Shown here: positions 25,501 to 32,867 of the stretch, piece by piece
How positions within the stretch are numbered: the first letter of the stretch is position 1
How the letters are laid out: each line of letters begins with the position of its first letter
Assembly (NCBI GenBank): GCA_947600025.1
Contig: CANQFY010000014.1
Coordinates: 1-32,867 of the forward strand
Direction of reading: 5' to 3'
From: an uncultured Oscillospiraceae bacterium
GTDB taxonomy: Bacteria; Bacillota; Clostridia; Oscillospirales; Oscillospiraceae
Length of the DNA stretch: 32,867 bases
Notes under the pieces: model-generated
Told to the model about the DNA's origin: nothing
Database searches by the model: none
What the model saw: only the letters and a program-made list of their open reading frames with translations
Position numbers and translations under genes: made by a program

Positions 25501-25923
25501 TTATTCCTCGTGGCTGTGGCCTTCCGGGAAGTCCGCCTCGTCGTAGGGGATGTTGTTTTTCTGGTAGTAGTCCAGCAGGGCGTTCTTGATGGCCTCCTCC
25601 GCCAGTACGGAGCAGTGGAGCTTGTGGGCGGGCAGGCCGTCCAGGGCCTCGGCCACCGCCTTGTTGGTCAGGGCCATGGCCTCCTTCACGGGCTTGCCCT
25701 TGATCATTTCCGTGGCCATGGAGGAGGAGGCGATGGCGGAGCCGCAGCCGAAGGTCTCAAATTTCACGTCCACGATGATGTCGTTCTCGATCTGCAAATA
25801 GATCTTCATAATGTCGCCGCACTTGGCGTTGCCCACTTCTCCCACGCCGCTGGGATTTTCCAGCACGCCCACATTCCGGGGGTGCATAAAGTGATCCATG
25901 ACTTTTTCGCTGTAAAGGGCCAT
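25501..25923 (-). CDS. nifU: Fe-S cluster assembly scaffold protein (NifU N-terminal/IscU type)
   Basis: 140 residues. ATG 25923 follows AGGAGG (25932-25937) by 8 nt. The three cluster ligands are Cys 35 (NAKCGD, with the Asp that makes the cluster labile), Cys 60 (FGCGSAIASSS) and Cys 104 (LHCSVLAEEAI). The start YSEKVMDHFMHPRNVG is characteristic. It receives sulfur from the NifS desulfurase encoded 13 nt upstream and builds Fe-S clusters for transfer to target proteins. The C-terminal tail (EADFPEGHSHEE) is His/Glu-rich. NfuA-type and ferredoxin domains of full-length NifU are absent, so this is the stand-alone scaffold found in most clostridia. Confidence 0.96.
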   Translation of the reverse strand: MALYSEKVMDHFMHPRNVGVLENPSGVGEVGNAKCGDIMKIYLQIENDIIVDVKFETFGCGSAIASSSMATEMIKGKPVKEAMALTNKAVAEALDGLPAHKLHCSVLAEEAIKNALLDYYQKNNIPYDEADFPEGHSHEE

Positions 25924-25936
25924 TTTCCTTGCCTCC

Positions 25937-27124
<1,188 letters not shown>

Positions 27125-27167
27125 GAACTCACGTTCCTTCCATCAGGAGTATTTACCCAGTTATCCG

Positions 27168-27194
27168 GTAGGTAATATACCACCGTTTACCTAC
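27168..27194. promoter_or_regulatory. Candidate IscR/Rrf2 operator at the nifS promoter
   Basis: Perfect 8-bp arms GTAGGTAA (27168-27175) and TTACCTAC (27187-27194) are separated by 11 bp. They cover the -10 box and most of the spacer, an ideal place for repression. A further GGTAGGT lies at 27213-27219. The downstream arm includes the msrC stop codon. Confidence 0.5.
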
Positions 27195-27202
27195 TTTGTC
27201 AA
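27174..27202 (-). promoter_or_regulatory. Promoter of nifS-nifU-iscR
   Basis: The minus strand has perfect TTGACA (27197-27202), a 17-nt spacer and TATATT (27174-27179). The -35 lies within the last codons of msrC. Confidence 0.8.
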
Positions 27203-27676
27203 TAGGCAATTCGGTAGGTCCCCCAGGGCTCTCTCCAGATCCCGGCACAGGGCCGTCAGACCCTCCAGGTCCCTCTTATCGAACCGGTTCAGGGTGGGGC
27301 TGTCCAGATCCAGCACCCCCCAGAGCCGCCCTTCGCAGCGCAGGGGCACCACGATCTCGGAATTGGAAGCGCTGTCGCAGGCGATATGGCCGGGAAAGGC
27401 GTGGACGTTGGGCACCAGCTGGGGGCGGCCGGTCTTCGCGGCGGTGCCGCAGACTCCCCGGCCCAGGGGAATCTCGATGCAGGCGGGCTTGCCCTGGAAG
27501 GGCCCCAGCACCAGCGTCTCCCCCTCCAGAGAATAGAAGCCCGCCCAGTTGAGATCGGGCAGCTCCTGATACAGCAGGGCCGAAGCGTTGGCCAGATTGG
27601 CGATCAGATAGGGCACGTCCTCCACCAGGGCGGTCAGCCGGGCGGAGAGGGCGGCATAATCTACATTTTTTTCCAT
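27191..27676 (-). CDS. msrC: Free methionine-(R)-sulfoxide reductase (GAF-domain type)
   Basis: 161 residues. ATG 27676 follows AGGAGG by 6 nt. The whole protein is one GAF domain, with LNWAGFYSL, GKPACIEIPLGRGVCGTA and CDSASNSEIVVPL. Cys 66, 76 and 100 have spacings of 10 and 24, the same as the redox cysteines 84, 94 and 118 of the E. coli enzyme, so it should reduce free Met-R-SO with thioredoxin. This is an oxidative-stress repair function in the cytoplasm. It has its own promoter. Its last codons contain the -35 box of the nifS promoter, so msrC transcripts run into the Fe-S operon unless blocked. Confidence 0.92.
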   Translation of the reverse strand: MEKNVDYAALSARLTALVEDVPYLIANLANASALLYQELPDLNWAGFYSLEGETLVLGPFQGKPACIEIPLGRGVCGTAAKTGRPQLVPNVHAFPGHIACDSASNSEIVVPLRCEGRLWGVLDLDSPTLNRFDKRDLEGLTALCRDLERALGDLPNCLLTK

Positions 27677-27697
27677 AATCTGCCTCCTTTTCCACCT

Positions 27698-27726
27698 ATC
27701 ATACACGGTTTGGGCGGCGGGCGCAA
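27698..27726 (-). promoter_or_regulatory. Promoter of msrC
   Basis: The minus strand has TTGCGC (27721-27726), a 17-nt spacer and TATGAT (27698-27703), with the ATG about 20 nt after the -10. Confidence 0.55.
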
Positions 27727-27785
27727 GTCCTTTCCAAAAAAAACCGGAAAGCCCAGGGCGTTCCTGTTTTTTCGACTTTTACTGC

Positions 27786-27814
27786 GTTTATCCTCGGCGC
27801 ACCGGGTCATATTA
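27786..27814 (+). promoter_or_regulatory. Candidate forespore (sigma-G/F-like) promoter of spoIVB
   Basis: GTTTA (27786-27790), 17 nt, then CATATTA (27808-27814) fits the CATnhTA -10 of sigma-G promoters, about 30 nt before the spoIVB ATG. In Bacillus spoIVB is forespore-expressed, which agrees. Confidence 0.45.
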
Positions 27815-27844
27815 AAGAGGCAGACCAAAATGGAGGGTTGGAAA

Positions 27845-28846
27845 ATGAAAAAATTGGGAAGTTTAATGATCCCTTTGCTGCTGCTGGCCCTGGTTCTGCC
27901 CCAGACGGCCAACGCGGCCTCCTTATTAATACCGGTGGGTCAGGTGGTGGGCCTGGAGCTATCCAATGATACGGTGACCGTCGCCGCCATCGACGAGACC
28001 TTGGGCCAAAGCGCCAAGGCGGCGGGCCTCCAGGCCGGCGACGTGCTGCTGTCCGTCAACGGCCATACCGTCACCACCGCCGCCGAGGTGCGCCGGGCGG
28101 TGGCCGACGCCCAAGGTCCGGTGGAGCTGGTGGTGCGCCGGGACGGCCGGGAGCGGCGGATCCAGGTGGAACCGGCGCAAACCCCGGAAGGGCCCCAGCT
28201 GGGGGTGTATCTGCGCCAGGGCATCACCGGCATCGGCACCGTGACCTGGTACGATCCTGAAAGCCATCAGTTTGCCTGCCTGGGCCACGGCGTCAACGAT
28301 CCGTCGGGGTCGCTGCTGGCCATGACCCGAGGCAGCGCCTATCCCGCCAGCATCCAGGCGGTGAAGCGGGGCCAGTCCGGCCAGCCGGGCCAACTCATGG
28401 GCACGGTGACGGATCGGATGCCTCTGGGCATCCTGTCCGCCAACACCGGCTCCGGGGTTTTCGGAACGGCTCAGGTGGAATTTTCCGGCGCGCCCATGCC
28501 GGTGGGCGCCGCCGAGGAAGTCCACGCGGGGAAGGCCAGCATCCTTTCCACCATTTCCGGGACGGAGGTACGGGAATATTCTGTGGAAATTCTGAAAATC
28601 TATCCAAAATCCCGGCAAAATGGGCGGAACATGCTTCTGAAAGTCACAGACCCGGCGCTGCTGGACGCCACCGGCGGCATCGTCCAGGGCATGTCCGGCA
28701 GCCCAATCCTGCAGGACGGGAAATTCATTGGGGCGGTGACCCATGTGCTGGTGAACGATCCCACCACCGGCTATGGCATTTTTATCGAAAATATGCTTGC
28801 GGCGGCAGGGAGTCCGCTGCCGCTGGCGGCCTCGGCGGGGCGTTAG
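27845..28846 (+). CDS. spoIVB: SpoIVB-like sporulation signalling protease (PDZ plus S55 peptidase)
   Basis: 333 residues. ATG 27845 follows GGAGGG (27832-27837) by 7 nt. An N-terminal signal or anchor segment (SLMIPLLLLALVLPQTANA) is followed by a PDZ domain (about 45-110, AAGLQAGDVLLSVNGHTV). The S55 serine peptidase domain begins GIGTVTWYDPESHQFACLGH, giving the catalytic His in GHGVND. It contains the catalytic Ser in IVQGMSGSPI, followed by GKFIGAVTHVLVNDP. In Bacillus SpoIVB is secreted from the forespore and triggers pro-sigma-K processing. Many clostridia keep SpoIVB without the full checkpoint. It marks this organism as a spore former. It is shorter than the Bacillus protein (about 425 residues), mainly in the N-terminal part. 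Confidence 0.95.
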   Translation: MKKLGSLMIPLLLLALVLPQTANAASLLIPVGQVVGLELSNDTVTVAAIDETLGQSAKAAGLQAGDVLLSVNGHTVTTAAEVRRAVADAQGPVELVVRRDGRERRIQVEPAQTPEGPQLGVYLRQGITGIGTVTWYDPESHQFACLGHGVNDPSGSLLAMTRGSAYPASIQAVKRGQSGQPGQLMGTVTDRMPLGILSANTGSGVFGTAQVEFSGAPMPVGAAEEVHAGKASILSTISGTEVREYSVEILKIYPKSRQNGRNMLLKVTDPALLDATGGIVQGMSGSPILQDGKFIGAVTHVLVNDPTTGYGIFIENMLAAAGSPLPLAASAGR

Positions 28847-28853
28847 CCCCGCC
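28834..28853 (+). terminator. Hairpin over the spoIVB stop codon (weak terminator candidate)
   Basis: GGCGGGGC-GTTA-GCCCCGCC includes the TAG stop. A second small stem and TTTTT follow about 25 nt later, so termination may occur at the second element. Confidence 0.4.
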
Positions 28854-28895
28854 ACCCCGCAGGGCGGGAATTTGCCTTTTTGGGTGGACGGGGGG

Positions 28896-29091
28896 AAGTT
28901 TTTCTACTGCCTACCTTTTTATTTCAGTGCTTCCTCCGTCGGCACTGCTCCCCCGGCAGGGCTAGGGGGAGCAACCACAGCATGGGATGCACCAAAATAA
29001 GAAGGTTGGCAGAAAGATTTGCGCCCCCCGCCGGGGCCGTGGGGCACCTCGACGGGGGACACGCTGAAATAGAAGTTGGAAGAAAATGCTT
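28896..29091. repeat. Three degenerate copies of a pyrimidine-rich motif between convergent genes
   Basis: Related stretches of about 30 bases occur at 28896-28929 (plus), 28990-29020 (minus) and 29062-29091 (minus). Read in the same sense they share TTTCT, CC or CCAAC, and TATTTCAG or TATTTTGG followed by TG or CG. Between them are G/C-rich stems (for example GCTCCCC/GGGGAGC near 28950). No gene is present. It could be a worn mobile-element or REP-like repeat. Confidence 0.45.
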
Positions 29092-29092
29092 C

Positions 29093-31681
29093 TCAGCCGA
29101 GCGTCAGCTCGCCGTTTCGCGCGGAAACGGTCACCTCCTGGCCGGGCAGGAGCGCCCCCTCCAAAATTTTCTTGGACAGCTCCGTTTCCACCGTGTGCTG
29201 CAGGTACCGCTTGAGGGGCCGGGCGCCGTACTGGGGATCGTAGGCCGCGTCCACAATGGCCAGCTTGGCCTCCTCCGTCAGCCGGCAGGTGATCTGCTGC
29301 TCCGCCAGGCGGCGGTTCAGCCGTTCCATTTGCAGGTCGATGATCTTGGTCACATCCTGCCGGGTCAGGGGCTTGTAGAACACGATCTCGTCCAGCCGGT
29401 TGAGAAATTCCGGCCGGAAGGAGCGGCGCAGCAGCGCCTCCACCTGCTCCCGGGCGGCGGGGTCGATGGTGCCGTCGGGGCGGATGCCGCCCAGCAGGTA
29501 CTCCGAGCCCAGATTGGAGGTCAGGATCAAAATGGTATTTTTGAAATCCACCGTCCGGCCCTGGGAATCCGTCACCCGGCCGTCGTCCAGGACCTGGAGC
29601 AGCACGTTGAACACGTCGGGATGGGCCTTCTCCACCTCGTCAAAAAGCACCACGGAATAGGGCTTCCGCCGCACCGCCTCGGTGAGCTGGCCGCCCTCCT
29701 CGTAGCCCACATATCCCGGAGGCGCCCCGATCAGCCGGGAGACGGAGAATTTCTCCATATATTCGGACATATCGATCCGAACCATGTTGTTTTCATCGTC
29801 GAACAGGTTCTGGGCCAGGGCCTTGGCCAGCTCCGTCTTGCCCACGCCGGTGGGCCCCAGGAACAGGAAGGACCCAATGGGCCGGTTGGGGTCCTGGATG
29901 CCGGCCCGGCTGCGCTGGATGGCCTCGGTGACCGCCGTCACGGCTTCGTCCTGGCCCACCACCCGGCGGTGGAGGGCCTGGCCCAGGTTCAGCAGCTTCT
30001 CCCGCTCCCCCTGGACCAGCCGGGACACGGGAATCCCCGTCCAGCGCTCCACGATCCGGGCGATCTCCTCCTCCGTCACCCGGTCCCGAAGCAGACTGCC
30101 CTCGCCCTGCTGGGCCCGGCGCTCCTCCTCCTGGAGCTGGCGCTGGGCCTCCGGCAGGCGGCCGTATTTCAGCTCCGCCGCCTTTTCCAGATCATACTGC
30201 CGCTGGGCCTGGTCGATCTGCCGGTTCAGCTCCTCGATTTGCTCCCGGAGCTGCTGGATGCGGGAAATGGCCTGCTTCTCGTTCTCCCACTGGGCCTTCT
30301 GGGCGTTGAAGCGGTCCTTGGTCTCCGCCAGCTCCTTCTGGAGGGTCTTCAAGCGGCCCTGGGACAGGGGATCCTCCTCTTTTTTAAGCGCCGCCTCCTC
30401 GATTTCCATCTGGATGATTTTGCGGCTGACCTCGTCCAGTTCCGCCGGCATGGAGTCCATCTCCGTGCGGATCTGGGCGCAGGCCTCGTCCACCAGGTCG
30501 ATGGCCTTGTCCGGCAGGAACCGGTCGGTGATATACCGGTGAGACAGCGACGCGGCGGCCAGGAGGGCGGAATCCGCGATCTTCACCCCGTGGAACACCT
30601 CGTAGCGCTCCTTCAGCCCCCGGAGGATGGCCACCGTGTCCTCCACCGTGGGCTCGTCCACCATTACCGGCTGGAACCGGCGCTCCAGGGCGGCGTCCTT
30701 TTCGATATACTGCCGGTACTCATCCAAAGTGGTGGCCCCGATGCAGTGCAGCTCCCCCCGGGCCAGCATGGGCTTGAGCAGATTCCCGGCGTCCATGCTC
30801 CCCTCGGTCTTCCCCGCGCCCACGATGGTGTGCAGCTCGTCGATAAAGAGCAGAATTTTCCCCTCGGACTGCTTGACCTCGTTGAGCACGGCCTTCAGCC
30901 GCTCCTCAAACTCCCCCCGGTACTTGGCCCCGGCGATCAGGGCCCCCATGTCCAGGGAGAAAATGGTCTTTTCCTGGAGGCTCTTGGGCACGTCCTTCTT
31001 CACGATCCGCTGGGCCAGCCCCTCGGCGATGGCGGTCTTGCCCACGCCGGGCTCGCCGATCAGCACCGGGTTATTCTTGGTCTTCCGGGAGAGGATGCGG
31101 ATCACGTTCCGAATTTCCTCGTCCCGGCCGATGACCGGGTCCAGCTTCTGCTCCCGGGCCCTTTTCACCAGGTCCGTGCCGTACTTTTCCAGGGCGTCGT
31201 AGGTGCCCTCCGGGTTGTCCGTGGTCACCCGCTGGTTGCCCCGGACGCTTTGCAGCGCCTGGAGGCACCCCTCCTTGGTGATCCGGTAGGTTTGCAGCAG
31301 CTGCTTCACCGCCCCCTGGGCGGTATCCATCAGCCCCAGGAACAGATGCTCCACCGAGACGAAGGAATCCTTCATGGCGTCGGCCTGCTCCTCGGCGGCC
31401 CGGAGGGCGGCGTCCGCCGCGGCGCTGATGTAGAACCGGCCCGCCTCCCGGCTGCCCTGGACGGCGGGGAGCTTTCCCACCTCCGCCCGGGCGGCGGCCA
31501 GGAGGCTCTCCACACTGACGCCCATTTTTTTCAAAAGCTGGGGGGTGAGACCGCCCTCCTGCTCCAGCAGGGCGGTGAGCAGATGGATCTGCTCCAGCTG
31601 GGGATTGCGGTTCTCCTCCGCCAACCGCTGGGCGGCCTGGACGGCTTCCAGGGACTTCTGGGTGTAGCTGTCAAATTTCAT
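29093..31681 (-). CDS. clpB: ATP-dependent disaggregase ClpB
   Basis: 862 residues, the usual ClpB length. ATG 31681 follows AGGAG by 8 nt; upstream in-frame starts would include the CIRCE element. The N-domain (1-145, [19 protein letters not shown]) is followed by AAA-1 with Walker A GEPGVGKT (209-216), the long coiled-coil middle domain (about 390-520, rich in Glu, Gln and Arg) that separates ClpB from ClpA/ClpC, and AAA-2 with GPTGVGKT (about 600) and the arginine-finger region. It resolubilises aggregated protein together with DnaK. No ClpP-binding loop is expected. Expression is controlled by the CIRCE/HrcA system, as the perfect operator shows. It converges with spoIVB and is transcribed alone. 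Confidence 0.97.
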   Translation of the reverse strand: MKFDSYTQKSLEAVQAAQRLAEENRNPQLEQIHLLTALLEQEGGLTPQLLKKMGVSVESLLAAARAEVGKLPAVQGSREAGRFYISAAADAALRAAEEQADAMKDSFVSVEHLFLGLMDTAQGAVKQLLQTYRITKEGCLQALQSVRGNQRVTTDNPEGTYDALEKYGTDLVKRAREQKLDPVIGRDEEIRNVIRILSRKTKNNPVLIGEPGVGKTAIAEGLAQRIVKKDVPKSLQEKTIFSLDMGALIAGAKYRGEFEERLKAVLNEVKQSEGKILLFIDELHTIVGAGKTEGSMDAGNLLKPMLARGELHCIGATTLDEYRQYIEKDAALERRFQPVMVDEPTVEDTVAILRGLKERYEVFHGVKIADSALLAAASLSHRYITDRFLPDKAIDLVDEACAQIRTEMDSMPAELDEVSRKIIQMEIEEAALKKEEDPLSQGRLKTLQKELAETKDRFNAQKAQWENEKQAISRIQQLREQIEELNRQIDQAQRQYDLEKAAELKYGRLPEAQRQLQEEERRAQQGEGSLLRDRVTEEEIARIVERWTGIPVSRLVQGEREKLLNLGQALHRRVVGQDEAVTAVTEAIQRSRAGIQDPNRPIGSFLFLGPTGVGKTELAKALAQNLFDDENNMVRIDMSEYMEKFSVSRLIGAPPGYVGYEEGGQLTEAVRRKPYSVVLFDEVEKAHPDVFNVLLQVLDDGRVTDSQGRTVDFKNTILILTSNLGSEYLLGGIRPDGTIDPAAREQVEALLRRSFRPEFLNRLDEIVFYKPLTRQDVTKIIDLQMERLNRRLAEQQITCRLTEEAKLAIVDAAYDPQYGARPLKRYLQHTVETELSKKILEGALLPGQEVTVSARNGELTLG

Positions 31682-31704
31682 GATACCCACTCCTTTTTCG
31701 CATT

Positions 31705-31731
31705 TTAGCACTCTCAGCATTAGAGTGCTAA
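31705..31731. promoter_or_regulatory. CIRCE operator (HrcA binding site)
   Basis: TTAGCACTC-N9-GAGTGCTAA is a perfect match to the CIRCE consensus. It lies between the -10 box and the clpB ribosome site, so HrcA represses clpB and heat relieves it. Confidence 0.95.
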
Positions 31732-31744
31732 TCCTTTTGACATT

Positions 31745-31772
31745 ACTATACCCCAATTTTGAAAAATGTCAA
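31745..31772 (-). promoter_or_regulatory. Sigma-A-type promoter of clpB
   Basis: The minus strand has perfect TTGACA (31767-31772), a 16-nt spacer and TATAGT (31745-31750), directly before the CIRCE element. Confidence 0.8.
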
Positions 31773-31792
31773 GCCCCCAGGGCAAGAATTTC

Positions 31793-31821
31793 TTGCCAGT
31801 CGGGGCAGCGTTTGGTACAAT
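31793..31821 (+). promoter_or_regulatory. Sigma-A-type promoter of ogt
   Basis: TTGCCA (31793-31798), a 17-nt spacer and TACAAT (31816-31821), giving a leader of only about 15 nt. Confidence 0.65.
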
Positions 31822-31841
31822 AGGGAAAAGGAGGCGGGAAG

Positions 31842-32321
31842 ATGCTGCTTTTGCGGGAATTTAGGTCCCCTTTGGGGACCCTGACGGCGGCCTGCGACGC
31901 CAACGCCATTACCGGCCTCTGGCTGCCGGGCCAGAAATACTTCCAAGACGGGGCGGAGGACGCCGTGCCGGGAGACGGGCCGGTATTTTGGGCGCTGGAA
32001 CGGTATCTGGCGGCCTATTTTGCCGGGGAGGCCCCCAAAATGGACCTACCCCTGGCGCCCCAAGGGAGCGACTACCGGCAGCGGGTGTGGCGGGCGCTTC
32101 TGGAGATCCCCTACGGCCAAGTAACCACCTACGGCCAGCTGGCGGAGCGGGTTGGGGGCTCCCCCCGGTCCGTAGGCGGGGCGGTGGGCCGCAACCCCAT
32201 CTCCATCCTGATCCCCTGCCACCGGGTGGTGGGCGCCGGGGGCAGTTTCACCGGCTACGCCGGTGGCCTGGCCGCGAAACGGTTCCTGCTCCGTTTGGAG
32301 GCGGCGGGGAATCGGCAATAA
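31842..32321 (+). CDS. ogt: Methylated-DNA--protein-cysteine S-methyltransferase
   Basis: 159 residues. ATG 31842 follows AGGAGG (31829-31834) by 7 nt. It repairs O6-alkylguanine by moving the alkyl group irreversibly to its own Cys 126 in IPCHRVVG. The helix-turn-helix segment (YGQVTTYGQLAERVG) and RSVGGAVGRNP, which holds the Arg finger, precede it; FTGYAGGLAAKRFLL follows. It is the short Ogt form without the Ada regulatory domain. It is transcribed on its own, divergent from clpB and convergent with cysE. Confidence 0.96.
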   Translation: MLLLREFRSPLGTLTAACDANAITGLWLPGQKYFQDGAEDAVPGDGPVFWALERYLAAYFAGEAPKMDLPLAPQGSDYRQRVWRALLEIPYGQVTTYGQLAERVGGSPRSVGGAVGRNPISILIPCHRVVGAGGSFTGYAGGLAAKRFLLRLEAAGNRQ

Positions 32322-32331
32322 TTGGACCAAA

Positions 32332-32362
32332 TTTTCCCGTCGGGGCATCCCCGACGGGAAAA
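32332..32362. terminator. Bidirectional terminator between ogt and cysE
   Basis: Perfect 14-bp stem arms TTTTCCCGTCGGGG (32332-32345) and its complement (32349-32362) enclose the loop CAT. The end of the stem is A-rich on plus and T-rich on minus, so it probably serves both convergent genes. Confidence 0.75.
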
Positions 32363-32369
32363 ATGTATT

Positions 32370-32867
32370 TTATGGGGTTCCGTCCAGTTCCCGGCCGCGC
32401 CGGGGCTGGGTGACTCTCGCCCCGCGGGCTACGGACTTTGTCACAAAGGCGCCGCTTCCCACCACCGCGCCTGCTCCGATCACCGTGTCCCCGCCCAGAA
32501 TGGTCGCCCCGGAATAGACAGTCACGTTGTCTTCCAGGGTGGGGTGCCGCTTGACGCCCTTGAGCGCCCCCGCGCCCTTGGTGGAGAGGCACCCCAGGGT
32601 GACGCCCTGATAGAGCTTGACCTGGCTGCCGATCACTGTGGTCTCCCCGATGACGATGCCGGTGCCGTGGTCCATGAAGAAGGACTCCCCAATTTGGGCG
32701 CCGGGGTGGATGTCGATGCCGGTGACGCTGTGGGCCTGCTCGGTCATGATCCTGGGGATCAGGGGCACCCCCAGGGCAAGCAGCTCATGGGCGATCCGGT
32801 AGACCGAAACGGCGTACAGCCCCGGATAGGCCAAAATCACCTCGTCCCTGCCGCTGGCCGCCGGGTC
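32370..32867 (-). CDS. cysE: Serine O-acetyltransferase (5' end beyond the window)
   Basis: About 166 C-terminal residues are visible. The frame continues to the window edge ([10 protein letters not shown] before [10 protein letters not shown]), so the start lies outside. The enzyme makes O-acetylserine from serine and acetyl-CoA for cysteine synthesis. The end of the N-terminal helical domain ([16 protein letters not shown]) is followed by the left-handed beta-helix with [14 protein letters not shown], bearing the catalytic His. The loop [20 protein letters not shown] differs from the short GGTGK loop of E. coli CysE and is longer. The C-terminal tail ends in Arg/Asp-rich residues, not the Ile that docks into CysK, so complex formation with the sulfhydrylase may be absent. 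Confidence 0.93.
   Translation of the reverse strand, partial: DPAASGRDEVILAYPGLYAVSVYRIAHELLALGVPLIPRIMTEQAHSVTGIDIHPGAQIGESFFMDHGTGIVIGETTVIGSQVKLYQGVTLGCLSTKGAGALKGVKRHPTLEDNVTVYSGATILGGDTVIGAGAVVGSGAFVTKSVARGARVTQPRRGRELDGTP

Noticed and set aside
28880-31708. Plus-strand open frame of 942 codons over clpB
   Set aside because: It is a shadow of clpB, whose AAA motifs, CIRCE site and ribosome site settle the coding strand.

Overview
This window comes from a GC-rich, low-redox-potential, spore-forming Firmicute, most likely an Oscillospiraceae-type gut anaerobe of the Oscillibacter/Flavonifractor kind. The placement is inferred from four things: a SpoIVB sporulation protease, a perfect CIRCE element before clpB, an oxaloacetate decarboxylase set next to PEP carboxykinase, and zinc-ribbon Ser/Thr kinases. 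No rRNA or tRNA gene was recognised. About 26 genes are supported, and both ends of the window cut through a gene (a kinase on the left, cysE on the right).

Layout. (1) 1-8496, plus strand: three consecutive membrane Ser/Thr kinases. The first two are tandem paralogues whose outer part combines a BspA-type leucine-rich repeat segment with what looks like a degenerate CAP/SCP domain. The third has a roughly 780-residue repetitive, probably beta-solenoid outer part. A convergent gene (8557-9645) encodes an unrecognised 362-residue protein with a possible HTH-like motif. (2) 9839-10162: an HU-like protein, followed by about 620 bp without a gene. (3) 10836-16346, minus strand: a TfoX-like protein, a LytTR response regulator, a soluble GHKL histidine kinase and two full-length ABC exporter half-transporters. 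(4) 16528-16857: a His-rich CsoR-type metal sensor, divergent from (5) pckA and the four-gene Na+-pumping decarboxylase set oadA-oadG-biotin carrier-oadB (17100-22207). (6) 22208-22613: a composite intergenic repeat. (7) 22614-24776: a Zn/Cd-type P1B ATPase with a His-rich segment, preceded by a strong promoter and a series of five regularly spaced hairpins. (8) 25090-27124: nifS-nifU-iscR, with a promoter and inverted repeat that reach into the end of msrC. (9) 27191-32867: msrC, spoIVB, clpB, ogt and a partial cysE, most with a readable promoter of their own.

How the genes fit together. PEP carboxykinase and the decarboxylase share oxaloacetate, so they can couple PEP/oxaloacetate/pyruvate interconversion to ATP formation and Na+ export. 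NifS, NifU and IscR form a minimal Fe-S cluster assembly operon with its likely regulator as last gene, and CysE supplies the cysteine route at the right edge. The response regulator and kinase sit directly before the ABC pair, an arrangement usual for regulated export of a peptide or drug. The least explained parts, and the best candidates for new biology, are the kinase cluster with its unusual outer domains and convergent partner, the roughly 47-bp hairpin array at 24866-25085, and the inverted composite repeat at 22209-22611.
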